DNA of 64,000 nucleotides from positions 7,068,001 through 7,132,000 of the forward strand of contig OX621266.1 in the NCBI GenBank assembly GCA_951640165.1. Reading direction: 5' to 3'. The notes below the pieces were generated by a model. The model did no database searches, had not been told where the DNA came from, and saw only the letters and a program-made list of their open reading frames with translations. This DNA comes from Pseudoips prasinana (Eukaryota; Arthropoda; Insecta; Lepidoptera; Nolidae). This document shows positions 43,901 through 57,691 of the stretch, one piece after another. The translations under genes were made by a program, and so were the position numbers. How positions within the stretch are numbered: position 1 is the first letter of the stretch; every line of letters begins with the position of its first letter.

Positions 43901-46900
43901 ATCAAAAAACAAGGGGTGTCCTTGAAAAAAAATTAAAATTTGGTGTAAAAACCTGTTTTTGAACCAATTTTTTTGCCGAAATATGCGTTATTCATTTTAC
44001 AATTGCAATTAACACGCAGAATCGACTTGCGGTTTTGCGTGTTAATTGCTAAGAAAATACGGGAAAATCGATTTTCTTTAATTTTCTTGGGGCCGGGAGT
44101 ACATATTTCATGCCTACGCGTTAGGAATAGTCAGATTACAAATTACAATACAAAAATATTTGGTGTAAAGGCTAAAATTGAAAAAATTGTGTGATGAATT
44201 ACTGTTTTCTAAAGAAATGTTCCCGAGCTTAGGTGCAATTTTGTTGTTAAGATTTTGTATGAAAATAAACTATTATGCCAATTTTTTGAAGTTTCTGTTG
44301 TCCGATTACCGCGAACGGGGTGTCCAAGGACGCGCCTCAACGAAGGCTATACAGAAACGATCAAAAAAGGAGATGTGTTCTTGAAAAAAAATTGAAATTT
44401 GATCTCAAAACCTGTTTTTGAACCAAATTTTTTGCCGAAATATGGGTTATTCATTTTGCAATTGCAATTAACACTAAAAACCGACTTGCACTTTTGCGTG
44501 TAAATTGCTAAGAAAATACGGTAAAATCAATTTTCTTTAATTTTCTTGGGGCCAGAAGAACATTTTATTTCGTGCCCACGCGTTTTGTATAGTCAGATTA
44601 CAAATAACAATACAAAAATATTTAGTGTAAAGGCTAAAATTGGAAAAATTGTGTGATGAATTACTGTTTTCTAAAGAAATGTTCCCGAGCTTAGGTGCAA
44701 TTTTGTTGTTAAGATTTTGTATTAAAATAAACTATTTTGCCAATTTTTTGACGTTTCTGTCGTCCGATTACCGCGAACGGGGTGTCCAAGGACGCGCCTC
44801 AACAAAGTCTATACAGAAACGATCAAAAAAGGAGATGTGTGTTTGAAAAAAACTTGAAATTTGGTCTTAAAACCTGTTTTTGAACCAAATTTTTTGCCGA
44901 AATATGGGTTATTCATTTTGCAATTGCAATTAACACGCAGAATCGACTTGCGGTTTTGCGTGTAAATTGCTAAGAAAATACGGGAAAATCGATTTTCTTT
45001 AATTTTCTTGGGGCCAGGAGAACATATTTTTTCGTGCCCACGGGTTATGTATAGTCAGATTACAAATTACAATACAAAAATATTTAGTGTAAAGGCTAAA
45101 ATTTAAAAAAATTAGATGATGAATTACTGTTTTCTAAAGAAATGTTCCCGAGCTTAGGTGCAATTTTGTTGTTAAGATTTTGTATGATAATAAACTATAA
45201 TGCCAATTTTTTTACGGTTCCTTCGTCCGATTTCCACGAACCGGGTAACCAAGGACGCGCCTCACCAAGGGCTTTACAGAAACGATCCAAAACTGCGAAA
45301 TATTCTTGAAAAAAAATTGAAATTTGGTCTAAAAACCTGTTTTTGAACAAAATTTTTTGCCGAAATATGGGTTATTGATTTTGCAATTGCAATTAACACG
45401 CAGAATCGACTTGCGATTTTGCGTGTAAATTGCTAAGAAAATACGGGACAATCGATTTTCTTTAATTTTCTTGGGGCCGGAAGAACATATTATTTCGTGC
45501 CCACGCGTTTGGTATAGTCAGATTACAAATAACAATACAAAAATATTTAGTGTTAAGGCTAAAATTTAAAAAATTGTGTGATGAATTACTGTTTTCTAAA
45601 GAAATGTTCCCGAGCTTAGGTGCAATTTTGTTGTTAAGATTTTGTATGAAAATAAACTATTATGCCAATTTTTTGACGGTACTTTCGTCCGATTACCGCG
45701 AACGGGATTTATAGGGACGCGCCTCACCAGAGGCTATACAGAAACGATCAAAAAACAAGGGGTGTCCTTGAAAAAAATTTGAAATTTGGTCTAAAAACCT
45801 GTTTTTGAACCAATTTTTTTGCCGAAATATGGGTTATTCATTTTGCAATTGCAATTAACACTAAAAACCGACTTGCGCTTTTGCGTGTAAATTGCTAAGA
45901 AAATACGGTAAAATCAATTTTCTTTCATTTTTTTGGGGCCAGAAGAACATATTATTTCGTGCCCACGCGTTATGTATAGTCAGATTACAAATTAAAATAC
46001 AAAAATATTTAGTGTAAAGGCTAATATTGCAAAAAATTTGTGAAGAATTACAGTTTTCTAAAGAAATGTTCCCGAGCTTAGGTGCAATTTTGTTGTTAAG
46101 ATTTTGTATGAAAATAAACTATTATGCCAATTTTTTGACGTTTCTGTCGTCCGATTACCGCGAACGGGGTGTCCAAGGACGCGCCTTAACAAAAACTATA
46201 CAGAAACGATCAAAAAAGGAGATGTGTTCTTGAAAAAAAATTGAAATTTGGTCTCAAAACCTGTTTTTGAACCAATTTTTTTGCCGAAATATGGGTTATT
46301 CATTTTGCAATTGCATTTAACACTTAAAACCGACTTGCACTTTTGCGTGTAAATTGCTAAGAAAAAACGGTAAAATCAATTTTCTTTAATTTTCTTGGGG
46401 CCAGAAGAACATTTTATTTCGTGCTTACGCGTTATGTATAGTCAGATTACAAATTACAATACAAAAATATTTAGTGTAAAGACTAAAATTTAAAAAATTG
46501 TGTGATGAATTACTGTTTTCTAAAGAAATGTTCCCGAGCTTAGGTGCAATTTTGTTGTTAAGATTTTGTATCAAAATAAACTATTATGCCAATTTTTTGA
46601 CGGTACTTTAGTCCGATTAACGCGAACGGGATTTATGGGGACGCGCCTCACCGAAGGCTATACAGAAACGATCAAAAAAGGAGATGTGTTCTTGAAAAAA
46701 AATTGAAATTTGGTCTCAAAACCTGTTTTTGAACCAAATTTTTTGCCGAAATATGGGTTATTCATTTTGCAATTGCAATTAACACGCAGAATCGACTTGC
46801 GATTTTGCGTGTAAATTGCTAAGAAAATACGGGACAATCGATTTTCTTTAATTTTCTTGGGGCCGGAAGAACATATTATTTCGTGCCCACGCGTTTGGTA

Positions 46901-49900
46901 TAGTCAGATTACAAATTACAATACAAAAATATTTAGTGTTAAGGCTAAAATTTAAAAAATTGTGTGATGAATTACTGTTTTCTAAAGAAATGTTCCCGAG
47001 CTTAGGTGCAATTTTGTTGTTAAGATTTTGTATGAAAATAAACTATTATGCCAATTTTTTGACGTTTCTGTCGTCCGATTACCGCGAACGGGGTGTCCAA
47101 GGACGCGCCTCACCGAGGGCTATACAGAAACGATAAAAAAATGCAAAAAGTTTTCGAAAAAAAATTTAAATTTGGTCTAAAAACCTGTTTTTGAACCAAA
47201 TTTTTTGCTGAAATATGGGTTATTCATTTTGCAATTGCAATTAACACGCAGAATCGACTTGAGGTTTTGCGTGTAAATTGCTAAGAAAATACGGGAAAAT
47301 CAATGTTTTTTAATTTTCTTGGGGCCAGGAGAACATATTTTTTCGTGCCCACGGGTTATGTATAGTCAGATTACAAATTGCAATACAAAAATATTTAGTG
47401 TAAAGGCTAAAATTGAAAAAATTGTGTGATGAATTACTGTTTTCTAAAGAAATGTTCCCGAGCTTAGGTGCAATTTTGTTGTTAAGATTTTGTATGAAAA
47501 AAAAACTATTATGCCAATTTTTTGACGTTTCTGTCGTCCGATTACCGCGAACGGGGTGTCCAAGGACGCGCCTCAACAAAGGCTATACAGAAACGATCAA
47601 AAAAAGAGATGTGTCCTTGAAAAAAATTTGAAATTTGGTCTAAAAACCTGTTTTTGAACCAAATTTTTTGCCGAAATATGGGTTATTCATTTTGCAATTG
47701 CAATTAACACGCAGAATCGACTTGCGGTTTTGCGTGTAAATTGCTAAGAAAATACGGGAAAATCGATTTTCTTTAATTTTCTTGGGGCCGGGAGAACATG
47801 TGTCATACACACGCGTTTGGTATAGTCAGATTACAAATTACAATAAAAAATATTTAGTGTAAAGGCTAAAATTGAAAAAATTGTGTGATGAATTACTGTT
47901 TTCTAAAGAAATGTTCCCGAGCTTAGGTGCAATTTTGTTGTTAAGATTTTGTATGATAATAAACTATTATGCCAATTTTTTTACGGTTCTTTCGTCCGAT
48001 TACCGCGAACCGGGTAACCAAGGACGCGCCTCACCAAGGGCTATACAGAAACGATCCAAAAATGCGAAGTGTTCTTGAAAAAAAATTGAAATTTTGTCTA
48101 AAAACCTGTTTTTGAACCAATTTTTTGCCAAAATATGGGTTATTGATTTTGCAATTGCAATTAACACGCAGAATCGACTTGCGATTTTGCGTGTTAATTG
48201 CTAAGAAAATACGGGACAATCGATTTTCTTTAATTTTCTTGGGGCCGGAAGAACATATTATTTCGTGCCCACGCGTTAGGTATAGTCAGATTACAAATAA
48301 CAATACAAAAATATTTAGTGTAAAGGCTAAAATTGAAAAAAATGTGTGATGAATTACTGTTTTCTAAAGAAATGTTCCCGAGCTTAGGTGCAATTTTATT
48401 GTTAAGATTTTGTATGAAAATAAACTATTATGCCAATTTTTTGACGTTTCTGTCGTCCGATTACCGCAAACGGGGTGTCCAAGGACGCGCCTTAACAAAG
48501 GCTATACAGAAACGATCAAAAAAGGAGATGTGATCTTGAAAAAAAATTGAAATTTGGTCTCAAAACCTGTTTTTGAACCAAATTTTTTGCCGAAATATGG
48601 GTTATTCATTTTGCAATTGCAATTAACACTAAAAACCGACTTGCGCTTTTGCGTGTAAATTGCTAAGAAAATACGGTAAAATCAATTTTCTTTAATTTTC
48701 TTGGGGCCAGAAGAACATAGTATTTCGTGCCCACGCGTTATGTTTAGTCAGATTACAAATTACAATACAAAAATATTTAGTGTAAAGGCTAAAATTGAAA
48801 AAATTGTGTGATGAATTACTGTTTTCTAAAGAAATGTTCCCGAGCTTAGGTGCAATTTTATTGTTAAGATTTTGTATGAAAATAAACTATTATGCCAATT
48901 TTTTGACTTTTCTGTCGTCCGATTACCGCGAACGGGGTGTCCAAGGACGCGCCTTAACAAAGGCTATACAGAAACGATCAAAAAAGGAGATGTGATCTTG
49001 AAAAAAAATTGAAATTTGGTCTCAAAACCTGTTTTTGAACCAAATTTTTTGCCGAAATATGGGTTATTCATTTTGCAATTGCAATTAACACTAAAAACCG
49101 ACTTGCGCTTTTGCGTGTAAATTGCTAAGAAAATACGGTAAAATCAATTTTCTTTAATTTTCTTGGGGCCAGAAGAACATAGTATTTCGTGCCCACGCGT
49201 TATGTTTAGTCAGATTACAAATTACAATACAAAAATATTTAGTGTAAAGGCTAAAATTGAAAAAATTGTGTGATGAATTACTGTGTTCTAAAGAAATGTT
49301 CCCGAGCTTAGGTGCAATTTTGTTGTTAAGATTTTGTATGAAAATAAACTATTATGCCAATTTTTTGACGTTTTTGTCGTCCGATTACCGCGAACGGGGT
49401 GTCCAAGGACGCGCCTCACCGAGGGCTATACAGAAACGATAAAAAAATGCAAAAAGTTTTCGAAAAAAATTTAAATTTGGTCTAAAAACCTGTTTTTGAA
49501 CCAAATTTTTTGCTGAAATATGGGTTATTCATTTTGCAATTGCAATTAACACGCAGAATCGACTTGCGGTTTTGCGTGTAAATTGCTAAGAAAATACGGG
49601 AAAATCGATTTTCTTTAATTTTCTTGGGGCCGGGAGAACATGTTTCATACACACGCGTTGGGTATAGTCAGATTACAAATTACAATAAAAAATATTTAGT
49701 GTAAAGGCTAAAATTGAAAAAATTGTGTGATGAATTACTGTTTTCTAAAGAAATGTTCCCGAGCTTAGGTGCAATTTTGTTGTTAAGATTTTGTATGATA
49801 ATAAACTATTATGCCAATTTTTTTACGGTTCTTTCGTCCGATTACCGCGAACCGGGTAACCAAGGACGCGCCTCACCAAGGGCTATACAGAATCGATCCA

Positions 49901-52900
49901 AAAATGCGAAGTGTTGAAATTTGGTCTAAAAACCTGTTTTTGAACCAATTTTTTGCCAAAATATGGGTTATTGATTTTGCAATTGCAATTAACACGCAGA
50001 ATCGACTTGCGATTTTGCGTGTAAATTGCTAAGAAAATACGGGACAATCGATTTTCTTTAATTTTCTTGGGGCCGGAAGAACATATTATTTCGTGCCCAC
50101 GCGTTAGGTATAGTCAGATTACAAATTACAATACAAAAATATTTAGTGTAAAGGCTAAAATTTAAAAAATTGTGTGATGAATTACTGTTTTCTAAAGAAA
50201 TGTTCCCGAGCTTAGGTGCAATTTTATTGTTAAGATTTTGTATGAAAATAAACTATTATGCCAATTTTTTGACTTTTCTGTCGTCCGATTACCGCGAACG
50301 GGGTGTCCAAGGACGCGCCTTAACAAAGGCTATACAGAAACGATCAAAAAAGGAGATGTGATCTTGAAAAAAAATTGAAATTTGGTCTAAAAACCTGTTT
50401 TTGAACCAAATTTTTTGCCGAAATATGGGTTATTGATTTTGCAATTGCAATTAACACGCAGAATCGACTTGCGATTTTGCGTGTAAATTGCTAAGAAAAT
50501 ACGGGACAATCGATTTTCTTTAATTTTCTTGGGGCCGGAAGAACATATTATTTCGTGCCCACGCGTTAGGTATAGTTAGATTACAAATTACAATAGTAAG
50601 ATATTTAGTGTAAAGGCCTAAATTGAAAAAAATGTGTGATGAATTACTGTTTTCTAAGGAAATGTTCCCGAGCTTAGGTGCAATTTTGTTGTTAAGATTT
50701 TGTATGAAAATAAACTATTATGCCAATTTCTTGACGTTTCTGTCGTCCGATTACCGCGAACGGGGTGTCCAAGGACGCGCCTTAACAAAGGCTATACAGA
50801 AACGATCAAAAAAGGAGATGTGTTCTTAAAAAAAATTGAAATTTGGTCTCAAAACCTGTTTTTGAACCAAATTTTTTGTCGAAATATGGGTTATTCATTT
50901 TGCAATTGCAATTAACACTAAAAACCGATTTGCGCTTTTGCGTGTAAATTGCTAAGAAAATACGGTAAAATCAATTTTCTTTAATTTTCTTGGGGCCAGA
51001 AGAACATATTATTTCGTGCCCACGCGTTAGGTTTAGTCAGATTACAAATTACAATACAAAAATATTAAGTGTAAAGGCTAAAATTGAAAAAATTGTGTGA
51101 TGAATTACTGTTTTCTAAAGAAATGTTCCCGACCTTAGATGCAATTTTGTTGTTAAGATTTTGTATGAAAATAAACTATTATGCCAATTTTTTGACGTTT
51201 CTGACGTCCGATTACCGTGAACGGGGTGTCCAAGGACGCGCCTCACCGAGGGCTATACAGAAACGATAAAAAAATGCGAAAAGTTCTCGAAAAAAAATTG
51301 AATTTTTTTTCTAAAAACCTGTTTTTGAACCAAATTTTTTGCCGAAATATGGGTTATTCATTTTGCAATTGCAATTAACACGCAGAATCGACTTGCGGTT
51401 TTGCGTGTAAATTGCTAAGAAAATACGGGAAAATCAATTTTCTTTAATTTTCTTGGGGCCAGGAGAACATATTTTTTCGTGCCTACGCGTTGGGTATAGT
51501 CAGATTTTAAATTACAATAAAAAATATTTAGTGTAAAGGCTAAAATTGAAAAAATTGTGTGATGAATTACTGTTTTCTAAAGAAATGTTCCCGAGCTTAG
51601 GTGCAATTTTGTTGTTAAGATTTTGTATGATAATAAACTATTATGCCAATTTTTTTACGGTTCTTTCATCCGATTACCGCGAACCGGGTTACCAAGGACG
51701 CGCCTCACCAATACAGAAACGATCCAAAAATGCGAAGTGTTCTTGAAAAAAAATTGAAATTTGGTCTAAAAACCTGTTTTTGAACCAATTTTTTGCCAAA
51801 ATATGGGTTATTGATTTTGCAATTGCAATTAACACGCAGAATCGACTTGCGGTTTTGCGTGTAAATTGCTAAGAAAATACGGGACAATCGATTTTCTTTA
51901 ATTTTCTTGGAGCCGGGAGTACATATTTAATGCCTACGCGTTAGGTATAGTCAGATTACAAATTACAATACAAAAATATTAAGTGTAAAGGCTAAAATTG
52001 ATAAAATTGTGTGATGAATTACTGTTTTTTAAAGAAATGTTCCCGAGCTTAGGTGCAATTTTGTTGTTAAGATTTTGTATGAAAATAAACTATTATGCCA
52101 ATTTTTTGACGTTTCTGTCGTCCGATTACCGCGAACGGGGTGTCCAAGGACGCGCCTTAACAAAGGCTATACAGAAACGATAAAAAAAGGAGATATGTTC
52201 TTAAAAAAAATTGAAATTTGGTCTAAAAACCTGCTTTTGAACCAAATTTTTTGGCGAAATATGGGTTATTGATTTTGCAATTGCAATTAACACGCAGAAT
52301 CGACTTGCGATTTTGCGTGTAAATTGCTAAGAAAATACGGGACAATCGATTTTCTTTAATTTTCTTGGGGCCGGAAGAACATATTATTTCGTGCCCACGC
52401 GTTTGGTTTAGTCAGATTACAAATTACAATACAAAAATATTTAGTGTTAAGGCTAAAATTTAAAAAATTGTGTGATGAATTACTGTTTTCTAAAGAAATG
52501 TTCCCGAGCTTAGGTGCAATTTTGTTGTTAAGATTTTGTATGAAAATAAACTATTATGCCAATTTTTTGACGTTTCTGTCGTCCGATTACCGCGAACGGG
52601 ATTTATAGGGACGCGCCTCACCAAAGGCTATACAGAAACGATCAAAAAACAAGGGGTGTCCTTGAAAAAAAATTGAAATTTGGTGTAAAAACCTGTTTTT
52701 GAACCAATTTTTTTGCCGAAATATGCGTTATTCATTTTACAATTGCAATTAACACGCAGAATCGACTTGCGGTTTTGCGTGTTAATTGCTAAGAAAATAC
52801 GGGAAAATCGATTTTCTTTAATTTTCTTGGGGCCATGAGTACATATTTCATGCCTACGCGTTAGGTATAGTCAGATTACAAATTACAATACAAAAATATT

Positions 52901-53892
52901 TGGTGTAAAGGCTAAAATTGAAAAAATTGTGTGATGAATTACTGTTTTCTAAAGAAATGTTCCCGAGCTTAGGTGCAATTTTGTTGTTAAGATTTTGTAT
53001 GAAAATAAACTATTATGCCAATTTTTTGAAGTTTCTGTTGTCCGATTACCGCGAACGGGGTGTCCAAGGACGCGCCTCAACGAAGGCTATACAGAAACGA
53101 TCAAAAAAGGAGATGTGTTCTTGAAAAAAATTTGAAATTTGGTCTAAAAACCTGTTTTTGTACCAAATTTTTTGCCGAAATATGGGTTATTCATTTTGCA
53201 ATTGCAATTAACACGCAGAATCGACTTGCGGTTTTGCGTGTAAATTGCTAAGAAAATACGGTAAAATCAATTTTCTTTAATTTTCTTGGGGCCAGAAGAA
53301 CATTTTATTTCGTGCTTACGCGTTATGTATAGTCAGATTACAAATTACAATACAAAAATATTTAGTGTAAAGGCTAAAATTTAAAAAATTGTGTGATGAA
53401 TTACTGTTTTCTAAAGAAATGTTCCCGAGCTTAGGTGCAATTTTGTTGTTAAGATTTTGTATGAAAATAAACTATTATGCCAATTTTTTGACGTTTCTGT
53501 CGTCCGATTACCGCGAACCGGGTGTCCAAGGACGCGCCTCACCGAGGGCTATACAGAAACGATAAAAAAATGCGAAAAGTTCTTGAAAAAAAATTGAAAT
53601 TTGGTCTAAAAACCTGTTTTTGAACCAAATTTTTTGCCGAAATATGGGTTATTCATTTTGCAATTGCAATTAACACTAAAAACTGACTTGCGCTTTTGCG
53701 TGTAAATTGCTAAGAAAATACGGGACAATCGATTTTCTTTAATTTCCTTGGGGCCGGGAGTACATATTTCATGCCTACGCGTTAGGTATAGTCAGATTAC
53801 AAATTACAATACAAAAATATTAAGTGTAAAGGCTAAAATTGAAAAAATTGTGTGATGAATTACTGTTTTCTAAAGAAATGTTCCCGAGCTTA

Positions 53893-53897
53893 GGTGC
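53893..53897. repeat. Left BEL target-site duplication GGTGC
   Basis: The satellite reads CTTAGGTGCAATTTT once in intact monomers. GGTGC is repeated at 59487-59491 after the right LTR, a 5-bp duplication. Confidence 0.92.
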
Positions 53898-54091
53898 TGT
53901 TCACTGCGGTTCGTCACCGCGTCAATAGATGGCGCTGTTAAGCTCGTTAAAAGTCGCAATGGTTTCGTTCACAAATATACTATATAGCTATCGAGGATTT
54001 TTGTTGACAATATACCAGCATCAGTACAATTTTGCGTGTTTTATTTATTTAAAACCCCAAACATACCCCTGAACTGCTTGGGCACTCAACA
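53898..54091 (+). repeat. Left LTR (194 bp)
   Basis: Starts TGTTCACTGCGG and ends GGCACTCAACA. It appears identical to the right LTR by eye. Near the 5' end GCGGT-n5-ACCGC can form a small hairpin. TATATAG-like and TTTATTTATT tracts may hold promoter and polyA signals. Confidence 0.95.
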
Positions 54092-55038
54092 TTGGTCCTA
54101 ACGACCCGGATAGTACGGACCAGGATTTTTGACACAAGTGTGGAGCCACCGCTGGCCGCGCTTCCCCCGTGTACTTGTAGTGAAACGCTACAGCAAGGTA
54201 CACGATCCTCCGCACAAGCGGCGACAGCTTTGCCCAAACTGGGTCCAGAGCTGAGCCAGCATCCCCGGAGCAGTACAAGGAGCGGCGACAGACGGCGCCA
54301 CTTTTAGTTCAACGAGTGGTCACCAGAGGGCGCTGCTCGCAGTTCAACACTTCACAAGGACAACACGGTGACGCAGGCGCAGCTTCGTGACGTCAGAGGG
54401 ACGTCATACACAGTGAGTTCAACAAGCGGCCACAGATGGTGTTTGTGTGAAGTGCATTTTGTGAGTACATTTGTTTACCTTTTTATCCTGTCCGTAATCA
54501 GAGCAACAGTTTAAGTGCCGAGTAGTAATTAGTTCAACTTAGAACAATCGTGAAGACCGGACTTAGAAAATTCAGTATCTTTTGGGACTTATAAAATTTT
54601 AGAACATTTTTAAACTTAGAATAATTTAGTTGTAGTTTGTGTGCATGTTAGTTAAGGACTTAGAATAATTAAGAAAAAACGGGGGAACGAGGAATCTTTG
54701 TCCGATTTCCACCAGGTTTTGTGTATTGCCAAACACTTGTAAAATTTTTACCAGTGTTTAGAGACTTGTAATATTTTTTAACTTTTTGTTTACATTGACT
54801 TATAAAATTTTAATGCATTTGAGACTTAAAAATTTACACATATTTTTGAACATCAAATAACTTTTAACAAATTTTAACCAGTTCGAACACTTAGCATATT
54901 TAATAACAAATTAAATTTGAAGAAAATAACTTAGAATCAATTTTTATTTACATATTTTTATACACATTTGTTTCTTGTTTTGGAACAATTTTAAATTGAT
55001 TTATTGCTATTAGTTTTGATCATTAATTACATTACAAA
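54092..55038 (+). other. BEL 5' leader (untranslated)
   Basis: Starts with TTGGTCCTAACGACCCGG, the expected position of the primer-binding site; the tRNA was not identified. The first 300 nt are GC-richer than the rest. The remainder is AT-rich with no convincing gene. Confidence 0.7.
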
Positions 55039-57468
55039 ATGGAAGGATTACTAAAAGTTTATAAAGATCAACAAAATGTAATATCAAAGGGTTTAACTAA
55101 TTTTAAGAAATGTGGTAAAGATAGATTAACAGTAGAGTACATAGAAACAAGACAAGAATTATTAGAACAAAATTGGAATTTATTTAAAGAAACTAAGTAT
55201 AAATTATATGCGCATAAAATGACAGAGGATACAGAGCAAAAATTAGAGGATATTTACGATACAACTGAGGACACTTATATAACTTATAAATGTTTGATGA
55301 AATCAGTTTTCAATAATATCCGTTTAGCCACCGGGTCGGTGCAAAAAACCGACGGTCCCTCATCCAGTACTAGTAAATTAAATAGTTCACTTGTAAAATT
55401 GCCCAAAATTTCCATACCGATATTCTCAGGTAAATATGATGAATGGACAACATTCCATGATCTTTTTACCTCATTAGTACATAATAACCAGGCATTAGAT
55501 AATGTGCAAAAGCTTCATTATCTTAAAAGTCACCTTTTTGGCGAAGCAGAACAATTAATACGTCACACTCCTATAGCTGACGCCAATTATGTCCAATGTT
55601 GGGATCTATTAGGCAAAAGGTATAGCAATAAAAAATACCTAACCAATTGCATTCTAAAAAGGTTGTTCGGTCAAAAGCGAATGCATGTCGAATCTGCTAC
55701 TTCTTTGAAAGAATTGCTAGACACTACATGTGATTGTCTTAATGCGTTGAGTAACTTAAGCATAAACGTGAGTACATGGGATGTCATTATCATCCACATT
55801 GTTACCTTTAAGTTAGATGTTGAGACGCGAAAACAATGGGAGCTTAGCGTGTGTAACAATGACTCCAACAATGACTTGCCAACTTTTAGCCAGTTCAAAA
55901 CATTCCTGGAGAATCGGTTTCGCGCGTTAGAGTGCTTAGAACCTAAAAAGGCACCAGTTCATCAGTTCCATAGTCCAAAGGCCATGCTGGCAACAAGTTC
56001 TTCAAAGACTAATAATATGCGGTGCGAGTTCTGCTCCGACCTTCACAAACTTTGCTTCTGCAAGAAATTCAATAAGGAATCACTCAAGGCCAGACGTGAG
56101 TTCGTATTAAAAAATAATATTTGCTTCAACTGTCTTGGTGGCAATCACGTTGTTAGTGAGTGCAGGAAGCCTACCAGATGCAAGGTGTGCCAGAAACGTC
56201 ACCATTCAATGCTGCATTTAGATCAGGAGTCGATCAAAAGGGACCAACCTTCGACATCCTCGGCTATCGACAGTGTTAGTGCCACTAATACTAGTCCGAT
56301 TGCTTCGTTTTTTTCGACAGGTAACACTCCCGCACCGAGACAGGTTTTACTAGCCACTGCGCTAGTAAAAGCCGAGTCGCATTCTGGTGAACTCCAGACT
56401 GTCCGAGCCCTGATCGATCAGGGCTCGCAGGCGTGCTTCGTAACAGAGGCCGTAGTTCAGCTGCTCAGCCTGAAAAAGATCCCTATTCAAGGAGTTATCT
56501 CAGGTCTTGGCGGTACTAGTTCAACCATGGCACGGTACATGGTATATTTAAATATCCAGTCTCGGATTAGTCCAAATTTCAAACTGAAAATTAATGCTTA
56601 CGTACTAAATAAAATAACAACTTATTTACCCGAACGCAAGATTAACACTGCCTTAGATTGGCTAAGTATTAACACTTTGCAGCTAGCCGATCCAGAGTTC
56701 AACACTCCCAATAAGATTGATGTGTTATTGGGCGCTGATGCTTACAGCAGCATCATAAAACAAGGCATATTTAGAAACCCTTCAGGCACGTTGATCGCTC
56801 AGAGTACTACGTTAGGCTGGGTACTGTCAGGCGTAGTAAGTAAGGACACAGATCAAAACACAAAATTAAATAATATTAGTGTATTACATGCACAATTTAG
56901 TGAAGACGACATGTTAAAAAAGTTCTGGGAGATAGAAGAGCAAAGTAGTGTGAAGAAAATGCTTACGCTCGAAGAAAATAAGTGTGAAGAGTTCTACAGC
57001 AAAAGTACAAGAAGAGATAGCAACGGCAGGTACATAGTAAACTTACCTTTCCGCGATGAAGATCCCCCTTGCAAAGGCGGTAACTCCCGTTCTATCGCTG
57101 AAAAAAGATTTAGAGCATTAGAGCGAAGATTAGCGAAAAATACAGATTTGAAAAGCAGGTACAAACAGGTCATAGAAGAGTATTTAGAACTAGGACACAT
57201 GAGAGAAGTTGACAAGCACGATAAAAATAGAAATATAGCTGTCTACTTACCTCACCATGCGGTAGTTAGGGATGACAAAACTACCACAAAGGTGCGAGTT
57301 GTCTTTAACGCCTCAGAGAATAACGACAATAGTGTATCACTAAATGACGCGTTGATGATAGGGCCCACTTTAAAACGGCAACACGATAGAAGAAGGCCTA
57401 GAATTATATTACCAAATAACAGAGCTTTTAAGAAAAGGGGTATTCCAGCTACAAAAATGAAAGAGTAA
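55039..57468 (+). CDS. BEL/Pao Gag-protease polyprotein with truncated RT, 809 aa
   Basis: The N-terminal half fits the DUF1759 Gag region (about 115-300, IPIFSGKYDEWTTFHDLF). Cys/His clusters follow: a CCHC knuckle CFNCLGGNHVVSEC (about 362-375) and a second CKVCQKRHHSMLH. The aspartyl protease (DUF1758) has ALIDQGSQ with the catalytic Asp near residue 460, a DQG variant usual in BEL. From about residue 720 the RT entry region appears (HHAVVRDD, TKVRVVFNAS, SLNDALMIGPTL). Homology then stops, and the last 30-odd codons are unrelated. Gag and protease look intact, but no polymerase can be made from this copy. Confidence 0.92.
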   Translation: MEGLLKVYKDQQNVISKGLTNFKKCGKDRLTVEYIETRQELLEQNWNLFKETKYKLYAHKMTEDTEQKLEDIYDTTEDTYITYKCLMKSVFNNIRLATGSVQKTDGPSSSTSKLNSSLVKLPKISIPIFSGKYDEWTTFHDLFTSLVHNNQALDNVQKLHYLKSHLFGEAEQLIRHTPIADANYVQCWDLLGKRYSNKKYLTNCILKRLFGQKRMHVESATSLKELLDTTCDCLNALSNLSINVSTWDVIIIHIVTFKLDVETRKQWELSVCNNDSNNDLPTFSQFKTFLENRFRALECLEPKKAPVHQFHSPKAMLATSSSKTNNMRCEFCSDLHKLCFCKKFNKESLKARREFVLKNNICFNCLGGNHVVSECRKPTRCKVCQKRHHSMLHLDQESIKRDQPSTSSAIDSVSATNTSPIASFFSTGNTPAPRQVLLATALVKAESHSGELQTVRALIDQGSQACFVTEAVVQLLSLKKIPIQGVISGLGGTSSTMARYMVYLNIQSRISPNFKLKINAYVLNKITTYLPERKINTALDWLSINTLQLADPEFNTPNKIDVLLGADAYSSIIKQGIFRNPSGTLIAQSTTLGWVLSGVVSKDTDQNTKLNNISVLHAQFSEDDMLKKFWEIEEQSSVKKMLTLEENKCEEFYSKSTRRDSNGRYIVNLPFRDEDPPCKGGNSRSIAEKRFRALERRLAKNTDLKSRYKQVIEEYLELGHMREVDKHDKNRNIAVYLPHHAVVRDDKTTTKVRVVFNASENNDNSVSLNDALMIGPTLKRQHDRRRPRIILPNNRAFKKRGIPATKMKE

Positions 57469-57691
57469 TAATAAAGACATAGTAGACATAATTCAGAACA
57501 GAGAGAGTACAAATATAGAACAAACAATTCAAATTAGTACAAAGGACAAAATCAATACATACAAGGACAAGATAAACAAGGACAAAATAAATAAGGACAA
57601 ATGAAAAAATAATACAGAACACAGAACAAACAATAAAATACTACAAGCAAACAGAACACAAAGGAAAAGAACTAGAAATAAAACTGGATAG
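57469..57691 (+). other. A-rich segment replacing the RT core
   Basis: Purine-rich, low-complexity stretch with recurring AAGGACAA and AGAACA words where the RT palm should be. No open frame of interest. Confidence 0.7.

Larger units (their letters stand above)
35258..53897 (-). repeat. About 462-bp satellite family, reverse orientation block 2 (about 40 monomers)
   Basis: Monomer period 459-471 bp. Diagnostic variants at the same site (GGGGTGTCCAAGG, GGGATTTATAGGG, CCGGGTAACCAAGG) are interspersed, showing shuffling of subtypes. The recurring 60-75-codon open frames start with TTG and are not genes. It contains higher-order duplications (a 1570-bp tandem pair; offsets of about 6590 and 8740 bp) and a truncated monomer near 42074. 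A BEL/Pao element interrupts it at 53898. Confidence 0.93.

Noticed and set aside
31219..53124. Many 60-75-codon frames in the 462-bp family
   Set aside because: Mostly TTG starts, lengths vary with every small indel, and similar frames occur on both strands; satellite by-products.
54045..54307. Short frames on both strands in the BEL leader
   Set aside because: GC-richer leader gives open frames by chance on both strands; none resembles a retroelement protein.
57252..57527. 91-codon minus-strand frame opposite the BEL RT entry
   Set aside because: Antisense shadow of the gag-pol frame with no recognisable domain.
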